Assembly (NCBI RefSeq): GCF_000715075.1 | Contig: NC_134085.1 | Coordinates: 156,516,178 to 156,580,177 of the forward strand | DNA length: 64,000 nucleotides | Reading direction: 5' to 3' | Source of the DNA: Nicotiana tabacum | Taxonomy: Eukaryota > Streptophyta > Magnoliopsida > Solanales > Solanaceae | In this document: positions 32,811-44,048 of the stretch, piece after piece | Position numbering within the stretch: position 1 is the first letter of the stretch | How the letters are laid out: each line of letters begins with the position of its first letter | Position numbers and translations under genes: made by a program | The notes under the pieces: generated by a model | What the model saw: only the letters and a program-made list of their open reading frames with translations | Databases searched by the model: none | Told to the model about the DNA's origin: nothing

Positions 32811-33287
32811 TTAGTCCTCGAACGAGTCAAGAAACATACATGAAGCCTCAAATAGGTGAGGATATTTGCTCTGCATCTCTCGCTCGGTCTCCCAGGTAGC
32901 CTCCTCTACAGGCCGACCTCTCCATTGCACTTTCACTGAAGCTATATCCTTTGACCTCAACTTCCAAACCTGATGACCCAGAATAGCTACTGGCTCCACA
33001 TCAAAGGTCAAATCATCACCCAACTGAACTGTGCCGAAGTCCAAAACGTAAGATGGATCCCTAATATACTTTCGGAGCATACAACACATGAAATACCGGA
33101 TGTACACTGGACAAGTTGGGTGACAAAGCAAGCTCACAAACCACCTCCCCAATCATCCGAAGTACCTCAAAAGGCCCAATGAACCGCAGACTCAACTTTC
33201 CTTTCTTCCCACATCTCATAACACCCTTAATGGGAGAAACCTTCAGCAGACCTTCTCACCAACCATGTAGGACACATCTCGGACCTT
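32811..33287 (-). pseudogene. Integrase C-terminus and chromodomain-like end of element A pol
   Basis: The open part (33152-32811) contains LRKYIRDPSYVLDF, then VEPVAILGHQVWKLRSKDI, then VKVQWRGRPVEEATWETE and YPHLF near the C-terminus. The V-x-W-x-G-x5-ATWE pattern is the chromodomain-like module at the integrase end of chromovirus-type gypsy elements. It is thought to steer integration toward particular chromatin. The stretch 33287-33153 links it to integrase with frame damage. The frame ends 10 bp before the polypurine tract. Confidence 0.75.
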
Positions 33288-34346
33288 CTAGTCCACATAA
33301 CTCTTCTGTCGCAACTGCGCTGTATGAAGCCTCTCCTGAATCACCTTCACCTTCTCTAAGGCATCCTGAACCAAATCTGTCACCAACAGTCTAGCCTCGC
33401 CGGGCTCGAACCAACCGACTGGAGATCTACACCGCCTCCCATACAAAGGCTCATATGGAGCCATCTGAATACTCGACTGGTAGCTGTTGTTACAAGCAAA
33501 CTTTGCAAGCGGGAGAAACTCGTCCCATGAACCTCCGAAATCAATAATACAAGCATGCAACATGTCCTCCAATATTTGAATAGTATGCTCGGACTGCCCG
33601 TCCGTCTGAGGATGAAATGTTGTGCTCAGCTCCACCTGAGTACCCAACTCTCTCTACACGACTCTCCAAAACTGTGAAGTAAACTGAGTGCCTCTATATG
33701 AGATGATGGAAACCAGAACACCATGCAACTGAACAATCTCCCGGATATAGATCCCTGCCAACCGCTCTGAAGAATAGGTAGTACACATAGGAATAAAGTG
33801 TGCGGACTTTTTCAGCCGATCCACAATCACCCAAATAGCATCAAACTTCTTCAATGTCCGTGGGAGTCCAACAACAAAGTCCATAGTAATCCTCTCCCAC
33901 TTCCACTAGGGAATAACCATCTGCTGAAGCAAGCCACCCGATCTCTGATGCTCATATTTCACCTGTTGACAATTGAGACACCGAGCTACAAATCCTACAA
34001 TATCTTTCTTCATTCTTGTCCACCAATAGTGCTGCCTCAAATCCTGGTACATCTTCGCGGCACCCGGATGTATAAAATACTGCGAGCTTTGGGCCTCCTC
34101 CAGAATCATCTCCCGTAGCCCATCCACATTGGGCATACAAATCCGACCCTGCATCCTCAACACCCCATCATCACTAATGGTCACATCTCTAGCATCATCA
34201 TGTTGAATTCTGTCCTTAAGAACAAGAAAATGTGGGTCATCATACTGGCGCTCTCTGATGCGATCAAATAAGGAAGACCGAGAAACCACGCAAGCCAACA
34301 CCCGACTGGGCTCCGAAATACCTAATCTCACAAACTGATTGGCCAA
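33288..34346 (-). pseudogene. Integrase of gypsy element A (nonsense-broken)
   Basis: From the N-terminus, HPGAAKMYQDLRQHYWW and CLNCQQVKYEHQ form the HHCC zinc-binding region. MDFVVGLPRTLKKFDAIWVI and the GTQF segment belong to the catalytic core, and STTFHPQTDGQSEHTIQILE with the PYEPLYGRRCRSP segment completes it. The reading frame is continuous except for in-frame stops near 33906 and 33652, at positions where relatives have Glu or Gln. The protein is therefore recognisable throughout but cannot be made as one chain. Confidence 0.85.
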
Positions 34347-35351
34347 GGCCTAAACATCAACTGTAAGAGGTCTATCCCTAACTGGAATGTATGTCAAACT
34401 CCCCATACTCACTGCCTTTCGTCTCAAAGCATCGGCCACCACATTGGCCTTCCCCGGATGGTACAGTATAGTGATATCATAATCCTTAAGTAACTCCAAC
34501 CATCTCCGCTGCCTCAAATTAAGATCCTTTTGTTTGAACAAATGCTGAAGACTACGATGATCGGTGAATACCTCACAAGATACGCCATGCAAATAATGCC
34601 TCCAAATCTTCAATGCATGAACTATGGCAGCCAACTCCAAATCATGAACAAGGTAGTTCTTCTCATAGGGCTTCAACTGACGAGAAGCATAAGCAATAAT
34701 ACTACCCTCCTGCATCAATACACAACCAATCCCATCTCTCGAAACATCACAATACACAGTATATGAACTTGAAGCTGATGGAAAAACCAATACTGGAGTT
34801 GTGGTCAAAGCTGTCTTGAGCTTCTGAACGCTCTCTTCACACTCGTCCGAACATACAAATGAAACACACTTCTGAGTCAACTTGGTCAAGGGCGATGCGA
34901 TATATGAGAATCCATGAACAAAATGGCAATAATAGCCTATCAACCAGAGAAAGCTACGAATCTCTGCGGCTGAGGACAGTCTGGGCTAACTCTGAACTGC
35001 CTCTATCTTCTTTGGATCAACCTGAATACCCTCGCTGGACACCACGTGTCCCAAGAAAGCCACTGAACTAAATTCACACTTGGAGAACTTTGCATAAAGC
35101 TTCTCCTTCCTCAGTCTCTGCAATACAACCCTCAAATGCTCCGTATGCTCCTCCTGACTACGAGAGTACACCAGAATATCATCAATGAATACTATAATGA
35201 ACGAATCTAGATAAGACCGAAATATATTGTTCATCAAATGCATGAACGTTGCTGGGGCATTGGTCAGCCCGAAAGGCATGACAAGAAACTCATAATGACC
35301 ATATCTGGTCTTGAAAGCAGCCTTAAGAATATCTGAATCCCCGATCTTCAA
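34347..35351 (-). pseudogene. Reverse transcriptase C-half and RNase H of gypsy element A
   Basis: The frame starts abruptly inside RT ([20 protein letters not shown]), then shows the catalytic FIDDILVYS box and [15 protein letters not shown]. After one in-frame stop at 34986 it runs on through [12 protein letters not shown], the RNase H region [14 protein letters not shown], and [11 protein letters not shown] to [18 protein letters not shown] further stop at 34350 separates it from integrase. The upstream RT half, protease and gag are missing, because the frame joins LTR sequence at about 35350. Confidence 0.85.
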
Positions 35352-36468
35352 TTTCCCTCAAAGAGCTCTCAAAATACTCAGCTATGGTGGAAAAATGGCC
35401 CAAAATTGCGGATGAAATGTTTTATAAACTAACTGCCCAGTTATGATATTCCTTCTTCGCGATCGTTGCCCAAGCCTTGCGATCGCGAAGCACAAATTTT
35501 AACTTCCCAAAAATAACCCTATGCGAACGCGACTCAATCCCTCTCACTTACACGAACGTGTTCCCTCACACACGAACACGAAGAACAAACTCCACTGGGC
35601 TCCAAATCCTTATACGCAAACGCGATCCTCTCACTGCGAACGCGAAGCATCAAATCTCAACCTTCCGCGAATGCGAGCCTTCAAGCGCGAACGCGAAGGT
35701 CTAATTCCTGGACTATCAAAATCCTTCTACACGATCGCGACCAGCTCCATGCGATCGCGCAGGCTAATTCTTCTGCAACAGCTAATGATCAATTTCTGCA
35801 ACATTTCAACATGGAAAATGATCCCATTGACCACCCGAAACTCACCCAAGGCCCCCAAGACCTCAACCAAAAGCACCAACACATCCTAAAAACTCATTCA
35901 AACTTGTTCTAATCATCAAAATACCTCAAACAACACCAAATCCATATTATTCACATCGAATTCAAGCCCAAGTTTTCTAAAAACTCCGAAATATGCTTTC
36001 GATCAAAAATCCAACCAAACCACGTCCGAATGACCTGAAATTTTGTACACACATCACAAATGACTTAACGAAGCTATATCAACTCTCGGAATTTCATTAC
36101 GACCCTCAGATCAAAATCTCACCTACCAATCGGAAATCGCCAAAATACTAACTTTGCTAATTCAAGCCTAATTCTACACCGGACCTCCAAAACCAATTTC
36201 GATCATGCTCCTAAGTCATAAATCACCTCCCAAAGCTAACCGAACCATCAAAACTCACATCCGATCTCTCTAACATATAAGTCAACATCTGGTTGGATTT
36301 TCCAACTTGAACCTTCTCAAAAGAGACTAAGTGTCTCATTTCTTACCAAATCCACTCCGAATGTAACCTACTCAACTCGATCAAATAAAATACGGATAAC
36401 AAAGCATACTAAAGCAGAAATGGGGAAACGGAGCGGTAACTCATGAGACGACTGGTCGGGTCGTCACA
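35349..36468 (-). repeat. Truncated 5' LTR of gypsy element A
   Basis: It corresponds to 31668-32788 of the complete LTR. The other roughly 1.8 kb of the LTR, the PBS and the first half of the coding region have been lost in one deletion whose junction is at about 35350. The CG-rich GCGAACGCGA cluster is retained at 35455-35765. Confidence 0.8.
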
Positions 36469-36473
36469 CCTTT

Positions 36474-37077
36474 GTAGTTCAGGTAATTAGTCAATACATG
36501 CATACTCCTAAACAGTCTCATATGGATGCAACCATAAGAGTGGTCAAATACATTAAAGGCATAACAAGTCTTGGGTTGTTTATACCAGGAGGTGGAAGCA
36601 CAAGCTTGACAATATTCTGTGACTCAAATTGGGGTGTATGTATAGAAACCAGAAAGTCAGTAATAGGCTATATGGCGAAGTTTGGACAAGCTTTGGTGTC
36701 CTGGAAATCAAAGAAACAAAGTACTTTTTCCAGGAGTTCTGCTGAAGCAGAATTCAAGAGCATGGCATCAACTGTGGTTGAGATCACTTGGTTAATTGGG
36801 CTATTTAAAGAGTTTGTAGTGAAGGTTAGATTGCCTGTGCAACTGTTTTGTGACAGCAAAGCTACAATTCAGATTGCAGCTCACCCCATTTTTCATGAAA
36901 ACACAAAATACTTTGACATTGATTGTCATTTTGTAAGAGAAAAGATTCAAGATGGGCATATACAAACTCAACATATTGGAACCAAGGATCAACTAGCTGA
37001 CTTGTTTATAAAAGGCCTGTGCAGACCACAACATGGTCATCTGGTAGGCAAGCTGGGATTGCAGAACATATTGCATC
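36474..37077 (+). pseudogene. copia RNase H, continuing after insertion A and cut by insertion B
   Basis: The frame resumes with the end of RT (QYMHTPKQSHMDA, YIKGITSLGLFI) and continues into copia RNase H. FCDSNWG, SRSSAEAEF and FCDSKATIQI supply the Asp, Glu and Asp expected of the active site, and ADLFIKGL lies near the end. This is the best-preserved part of the copia element. The open frame (from 36498) then reads into the LTR of insertion B for about 17 codons before stopping at 37130, giving a chimeric tail with no biological meaning that I can infer. Confidence 0.85.
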
Positions 37078-39690
37078 TGTTACACCCCAAGTTTTCATAC
37101 GTGAGAGTACATCGTAAGTCATTGATGTAAGCTCGAAAATGAGATTCTATTTGGAAGCAAATAAAGTAAGTTAATAATGTTACCTTGGAGGTTAAAAATA
37201 TTTAAGATCATGAATAACTATTACCAAGAGGGTTGGAAATCTTAGAAGCTAAACCAATTGAAGAAAATAAGTTTCGTCGAAAGTCGACAAGTTTCGAATG
37301 TTATAACATGTACTTTGGGGTGAGACTAGGGTTATTAACATGATAAGGAGGTTATTATATGAGTTATTTTAGTCGTATGATATTCATTTTCTACATTTTG
37401 AAGGCAAGCAAGTTGTGGAACAAGAGTTGGCAAAGGTCATCACAAGTTACATTCATAAATTTGTTGAAATTTAGGTCAAATGTATCTGAGAATTTCTCCA
37501 AATATACTTAGAATAATGGGGTGTTCTACCTACCAAATTGAAGGTCTACGAGTCTAGTTTCTAACGCATTAAACCGTTTGTCAATACGACATCGGAGTAG
37601 AGAGATATTCGCATTTTCGCGAGACCGCGCAAGCAGCTCCCAATGGGACCCACTTAGGCGGTGGTTGACCTACTTCAATTTATAAACGATTTGGACGCCT
37701 ATTTTTGCTCATTTTTTTAAATAAAGTTCGTCTCCAAACTTCTCCTACTACTAAACATATATCACAAGGGTTTGAAGTGATTCCAAAGTGATTACACCAT
37801 ATTTCAACATCAAAACTTAGTTCTAGTGAAGAACAACACCTCTTTGAGGTTGTGTTGTCATTGAGGATTGTTGTGGGCTGTATTTGGATGAAATTACAAG
37901 TTGTTGCTGCTGTCTAAGGTGAGTATAACAACCTATTAATTGTGCTTAAGCTTGCTTGTATATTGGTTAAGTTGTTAGGATGATAAACTATAAGATAATA
38001 CTTGGACTAGCTTAAGTCACTTCTATGGTGTTGTATTGCTATTAAGGGTTGTTGTCAAATGAATATAACTTGGATTTTGACTTGAAGTTACTGTAGGAGG
38101 TATGTATATTGTGTTCTTGCTTGTGCCTAAGGTTATCTTGATATTGATTAAGTTAAATGGATGGGCTAGACCTGAACTAGTGAATAAAGTTGCTAGTTGG
38201 GGATAGTTGAAGTTGTGGATTATTTTCGTTGTTATAAATATATGGTATAAGGCTGGAATCATTGATTAATGACTTCATTATCAAGTTAATGATACTTTTA
38301 TGTTGAAGTAAGAAGTCTATAAGGATTGATAAGGGGTATACGGATTCCAATCGGAGTTTGCCGCTCGTCGTAATGTAGTTGTGACTTGTTGTGGTTATAT
38401 GGTGTCTTGATATTGATAATTATTTATTGATGGATTGCTCTGGTCATTGTTGTTGGTATATGGTATTGGAGGAGGCCCTTGTTACAATGGAGATGCTGCC
38501 CAAATTTACGTAAACGAGCTACTAGCTTAAGTTATAGACTTAGCCTTTGCTCAGCACTGATTTTGAATCTCCTTATACTATGATAGATTGAGTTGACTTG
38601 TTTGAAGAGTTGCTTGGAAGGGATTAAGGACTCAACGGGTTTAAGGTATGTTAAGGCACTTTCTTCTTTCTTTTGGCATGGTCTAAAATGAAATGAACAT
38701 AAACGATACTCTATTTCATAATGACTCTACTCCTAGCAACTAAGGTTGTCCATGTTGTTCTTTCCTTATAAAATTATTCTAAACAAGTGTGTATGATCCT
38801 TAAATCCTACTAAGGTTCATATTGATGGTAGGGATGTCCATAATGTTCTTAAGTCACTCCAAAAGGTTTAGAAGATGATTCCATGAGTCTAGCATGCATT
38901 ATATATAGTATCTATTTTACTCTACCGAGCCGCGCTATAGTCGGCCGGGTACGGCACCTATTGTGCAACCACTGATCAGTTGGGTTTACCGAGCTCCACG
39001 TGGCCGGGTACGATTCTACCGAACCTTATGATGGTCGGGTACGCTTTTACCGAGTCCTCTTTGAGGCCGGGTACGATATGATGATGATGCCCACAGAGGC
39101 GAATGTTTTAAAAAGTTAATGTATATATATGTATTATGCATTTCATATCAGTAACCCCCAGAGGCACTCTGATGTTACAGGTTGTATCTCCTTTATCTCT
39201 CTCTTTACATTACTGTTCTTGTTTATGCTTTCCTGCCTAACATACTCGGTACTTTATTCGTACTGACGTCCCTTTTGCCTGGGGACGCTGCATTTCATGC
39301 CCGCAAGTCCCGATTGATAGGTTGACAGTCCTCCTAGTAGGCTATCAGCTCAGCGAAGGTGTTGGTGCACTCCACTTGCTCCGGAGTTGCTTATTTGGTC
39401 AGTATGCTTTGGATATGTATTGATTGATATGGCGGGGCCCTGTCCCGACCTTTATGATTTTATGTACTCTTAGAGGCTTGTAGACATATGTCAGGTGTAT
39501 GGATAATTGTATGGCCTTGTCGGCCTATGTTTCGAGTTTACTAATGGTCATGTCGGCCTTATAGGCCCGTATGTCACATATATTAGTTTGTATATCATGT
39601 TGGGTCTTCATATGTTGACTATTCCCTTATGTTTTATTCTTGTTATCTCAGGACGAGTTTTCTAGCTCATTTACTCATGATAACATGATA
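37078..39690 (+). repeat. 5' LTR of gypsy element B, 3'-truncated
   Basis: It begins TGTTACACCCCAAG. Homology with LTR2 stops after TAACATGATA at 39690. It contains four tandem hairpin units with constant TACCGA and CGGGTA borders at 38923-39073. Confidence 0.85.
38923..39073. repeat. Four hairpin units with constant borders in the LTR of element B
   Basis: Units at 38923-38951, 38987-39010, 39017-39041 and 39048-39073 each start TACCGA and end CGGGTA. The inner arms differ but stay complementary in three of them: GCC/GGC, ACC/GGT and CCTC/GAGG. Unit 2 has only a weak GC/GC pair around CACGTG. The same block recurs in LTR2 at 42943-43093. Confidence 0.7.
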
Positions 39691-41094
39691 AAAAAAGAAG
39701 CTATCAAAGGTGATGTTTGAGATCATATAAGGTACAAGAAATTATAGTATTCGTGGGCAAAAAGGACAAGCCAAGTATTCATGCAACAAGTGATAGAACG
39801 ACCATCAAAAGTAATTGCTTACATTTAAGGACAACTGAGAAGGCACAAAAGGAAATTTATGGTGCTATCAAGTTAAAGGAAGGTTGGGAGTAGTATAAAT
39901 AGATCGGTGTAGGTCCTAAGGTAAAGTATTGTAGAGCAACAAGGTTTTAGGTAGATAGGAGTAAGGATATGAAAAGATGAGTGAGAAGGTGACAAGAATA
40001 TGTATGTCCTCGGGATTAAACCCATCAAAACAAGGGAGCTGATGATTTCCATATGAATAAAAAACTCTATACAGCCTGAATGAACCCAGAGAAGTCTAAG
40101 ACTAGGTGCATTTAGAAGAGATGGAATGTTGCCCTGGCGGTAGAATAAGGGTGTAATTGTGATAGATAAGAGGATGATTCTTAGGCCTTTGATTGAGTAA
40201 TGATTTAACGAGAAATGGATTTCATTAATTGCACGGGATTAGAATACCCCCATAAGATGAATCGCGTTGGGATGCAATGAAATATGGTTATTGAAGTATA
40301 GTATTATCCCTAGGTGGATCAGGAAAATCACTTCAGATGTTCCCCAATAAGATGTGAGCCCTAGTGACAGTGTATTACGTAAGAGGTTGCAAGTTATCAG
40401 TGATAGATTATAGATCAACATTAAGGTGAATAAACAATAGATGGGTACAAGTTCCAAAGTATGAGATGAGATTTGTTTGTTATTCTTAAGATGAATAAAA
40501 ATGAGGAAGCACTAAAGGACTTAGATTTATACATATAGGATAAGCAGCGAGAGAGTAACCTGGAGTTGGGTAGCAAGCCTCGGTAATTATAAAACAAAGT
40601 AAGTTTTATGGTATAGTATAACCTGCCTAGATGTAGTAAATCCATAAGGATAGATATGCAAGGCTATGAAACAAGAGATAGCAATAGTCTTAAGTTCGAT
40701 AAAGTACCAAGCGAAAGACATCAATACACCTATAGATTTCTAGAGGGACAGCTTTTCATAATTCTGTATATGTTCATACGGTGAGGCTTATAGATTGGCT
40801 AAAAGATGGAGGAAAAAGGGAAGACGAGTCGCTAGGCACTCATATAAGGACACAGTCGTACATACTGCATGATATAAGGTATCAAATGTTATGATGTTGG
40901 AAAAATTCTGACCACATGTCATGGCGTGACAAAGAGGCCTAAAAGGGGGGAATGCCCAAGCGTTTGGATTTATTCACAAAACTGTTGCTTAGATGGAAAG
41001 ATGAACATTAAAGTATTCGTAAGAGCCATAGTTTATGAAATTGATAAGTGCATCAGTCAACATTCGAGGACGAATGTTCCAAAGGGGGGAATGA
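39691..41094 (+). mobile_element. Residual interior of gypsy element B
   Basis: No gag or pol motif can be recognised in any frame. The final 20-30 bases carry a polypurine tract (AAAGGGGGGAATGA, 41081-41094) directly before LTR2. The sequence may be the remnant of the 3' part of pol plus 3' UTR. Confidence 0.55.
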
Positions 41095-43788
41095 TGTTAC
41101 ACCCCAAGTTTTCATACGTGAGAGTACATCGTAAGTCATTGATGTAAGCTCGAAAATGAGATTCTATTTGGAAGCAAATAAAGTAAGTTAATAATGTTAC
41201 CTTGGAGGTTAAAAATATGTAAGATCATGAATAACGATTACCAAGAGGGTTGGAAATCTTAGAAGCTAAACCAATTGAAGAAAATAAGTTTCGTCGAAAG
41301 TCGACAAGTTTCGAATGTTATAACATGTACTTTGGGGTGAGACTAGGGTTATTAACATGATAAGGAGGTTATTCTATGAGTTATTTTAGTCGTATGATAT
41401 TCATTTTCTACATTTTGAAGGCAAGCAAGTTGTGGAACAAGAGTTGGCAAAGGTCATCACAAGTTACATTCATAAATTAGTTGAAATTTAGGTCAAATGT
41501 ATCTGAGAATTTCTCCAAATATACTTGGAATAAAGGGGTGTTCTACCTACCAAATTGAAGGTCTACGAGTCTAGTTTCTAACGCATTAAACCGTTTGTCA
41601 ATACGACATCGGAGTAGAGAGATATTCGCATTTTTGCGAGACCGCGCAAGCAGCTCCCAATGGGACCCACTTAGGCGGTGGTTGACCTACTTCAATTTAT
41701 AAACGATTTGGATGCCTATTTTTGCTCATTTTTTTAACTAAAGTTCGTCTCCAAACTTCTCCTAACCCTCCTAAACATATATCACAAGGGTTTGAAGTGA
41801 TTCCAAAGTGATTACACCATATTTCAACATCAAAACTTAGTTCTAGTGAAGAACAACACCTCTTTGAGGTTGTGTTGTCATTGAGGATTGTTGTGGGCTG
41901 TATTTGGATGAAATTCCAAGTTGTTGCTGCTGTCTAAGGTGAGTATAACAACCTACTAATTGTGCTTATGCTTGCTTGTATATTGGTTAAGTTGTTAGGA
42001 TGATAAACTATAAGATAATACTTGGACTAGCTTAAGTCACTTCTATGGTGTTGTATTGCTATTAAGGGTTGTTGTCAAATGAATATAACTTGGATTTTGA
42101 CTTGAAGTTACTGTAGGAGGTATGTATATTGTGTTCTTGCTTGTGCCTAAGGTTATCTTGATATTGATTAAGTTAAATGGATGGGCTAGACCTGAACTAG
42201 TGAATAAAGTTGCTAGTTGGGGATAGTTGAAGTTGTGGATTATTTTCGTTGTTATAAATATATGGTATAAGGCTGGAATCATTGATTAATGACTTCATTA
42301 TCAAGTTAATGATACTTTTATGTTGAAGTAAGAAGTCTATAAGGATTGATAAGGGGTATACGGATTCCAATCGGAGTTTGCCGCTCGTCGTAATGTAGTT
42401 GTGACTTGTTGTGGTTATATGGTGTCTTGATATTGATAATTATTTATTGATGGATTGCTCTGGTCATTGTTGTTGGTATATGGTATTGGAGGAGGCCCTT
42501 GTTACAATGGAGATGCTGCCCAAATTTACGTAAACGAGCTACTAGCTTAAGTTATAGACTTAGCCTTTGCTCAGCACTGATTTTGAATCTCCTTATACTA
42601 TGATAGATTGAGTTGACTTGTTTGAAGAGTTGCTTGGAAGGGATTAAGGACTCAACGGGTTTAAGGTATGTTAAGGCACTTTCTTCTTTCTTTTGGCATG
42701 GTCTAAAATGAAATGAACATAAACGATACTCTATTTCATAATGACTCTACTCCTAGCAACTAAGGTTGTCCATGTTGTTCTTTCCTTATAAAATTATTCT
42801 AAACAAGTGTGTATGATCCTTAAATCCTACTAAGGTTCATATTGATGGTAGGGATGTCCATAATGTTCTTAAGTCACTCCAAAAGGTTTAGAAGATGATT
42901 CCATGAGTCTAGCATGCATTATATATAGTATCTATTTTACTCTACCGAGCCGCGCTATAGTCGGCCGGGTACGACACCTATTGTGCAACCACTGATCAGT
43001 TGGGTTTACCGAGCTCCACGTGGCCGCGTACGATTCTACCGAACCTTATGATGGTCGGGTACGCTTTTACCGAGTCCTCTTTGAGGCCGGGTACGATATG
43101 ATGATGATGCCCACAGAGGCGAATGTTTTAAAAAGTTAATGTATATATATGTATTATGCATTTCATATCAGTAACCCCCAGAGGCACTCTGATGTTACAG
43201 GTTGTATCTCCTTTATCTCTCTCTTTACATTACTGTTCTTGTTTATGCTTTCCTGCCTAACATACTCGGTACTTTATTCGTACTGACGTCCCTTTTGCCT
43301 GGGGACGCTGCATTTCATGCCCGCAGGTCCCGATTGATAGGTTGACAGTCCTCCTTGTAGGCTATCAGCTCAGCGAAGGTGTTGGTGCACTCCACTTGCT
43401 CTGGAGTTGCCTATTTGGTCAGTATGATTTGGATATGTATTGATTGATATGGCGGGGCCCTGTCCCGACCTTTATGATTTTATGTACTCTTAGAGGCTTG
43501 TAGACATATGTCAGGTGTATGGATAATTGTATGGCCTTGTCGGCCTATGTTTCGAGTTTACTAATGGTCATGTCGGCCTTATAGGCCCGTATGTCACATA
43601 TATTAGTTTGTATATCATGTTGGGTCTTCATATGTTGACTATTCCCTTATGTTTTATTCTTGTTATCTCAGGACGAGTTTTCTAGCTCATTTACTCATGA
43701 TAACATGATAAGAAAGATATGTTACGTTGGTACTCGGTTGAGTAAGGCACCGGGTGCCCGTCGCGGCCCTTCGGTTTGGGTCGTGACA
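41095..43788 (+). repeat. 3' LTR of gypsy element B (2694 bp)
   Basis: It starts TGTTACACCCC after the polypurine tract and ends GGGTCGTGACA. Its last 33 bases can fold as TCGCGGC/GTCGTGA, using two G-U pairs. Confidence 0.85.
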
Positions 43789-43798
43789 CTCTTAGCCT

Positions 43799-43811
43799 TA
43801 AGGGAGAGTAT
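43799..43811 (+). promoter_or_regulatory. Polypurine tract of the copia element
   Basis: TAAGGGAGAGTAT directly precedes the 3' LTR start. The preceding bases are the end of the copia coding region, resumed after insertion B. Confidence 0.65.
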
Positions 43812-44048
43812 TGGGGCTGGTAGTTAGAAGCGGTTACACAGATGTAAGCGAGTTGTTAATGAATTGGTATTAGTGTAGGATTAAGTTAACAAGTTAGTTA
43901 GTTAGTTAGCTTTAAGTATAGTTAGGTAACTTTATTTTCATTTCAGACTTGTAGTTCAATATTGAATCAATGAGAATATATTTCACTTCCTTTTCTCTCT
44001 CGTCTCATTTCCTCTTCTGGTCACCGCCATAGCTGACCTCCATTAACA
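43812..44048 (+). repeat. 3' LTR of the copia element (237 bp)
   Basis: It starts TGGGGCTGGTAGTTAG, ends CCTCCATTAACA and aligns with 25543-25774 at roughly 85 %. Confidence 0.8.

Larger units (their letters stand above)
29871..36468 (-). mobile_element. Nested gypsy element A (chromovirus type), TSD CCTTT
   Basis: The 6.6 kb insert is flanked by CCTTT at 29866-29870 and 36469-36473. On the minus strand it has a truncated 5' LTR (36468-35349), a partial pol (35351-32811), a polypurine tract (32789-32800) and a complete 3' LTR (32788-29871). The 5' LTR remainder, PBS, gag, protease and start of RT are deleted. The shared parts of the two LTRs look a little over 90 % identical. The chromodomain-like C-terminus and long LTRs point to the Tekay/Del-type branch (inference). 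Confidence 0.85.
37078..43788 (+). mobile_element. Nested gypsy element B with nearly identical LTRs and a 1.4 kb interior
   Basis: LTR1 (37078-39690) and LTR2 (41095-43788) differ at only a few dozen positions by eye, so this is the youngest large insertion in the copia stack. LTR1 lacks the last 78 bp found in LTR2, and the PBS and nearly all coding sequence are gone. The interior (39691-41094) ends GAGGACGAATGTTCCAAAGG...ATGA before LTR2, a typical gypsy 3' end. The flanks do not match as a 5-bp duplication (GCATC on the left, CTCTT on the right). Confidence 0.8.
25543..44048 (+). mobile_element. Decayed Ty1/copia retrotransposon carrying two nested gypsy elements
   Basis: Short LTRs lie at 25543-25774 and 43812-44048, with a PBS after the first and a polypurine tract before the second. 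The order gag, protease, integrase, reverse transcriptase, RNase H is the copia order. The RT/RNase H region is split at 29870 by insertion A, and the RNase H end at 37077 by insertion B. Without the nested elements it is about 5.2 kb, normal for copia. The target duplication is approximate: TGTGG before 25542, taking an extra T as the LTR start, and TGTGT after 44048. The LTRs are about 85 % identical by eye and all genes are broken, so this is the oldest layer here. Confidence 0.85.

Noticed and set aside
38023..42282. Two identical 79-codon minus-strand ORFs (38023-38262 and 42043-42282)
   Set aside because: They are the same position in the two LTRs of element B, antisense to the element and without domains.
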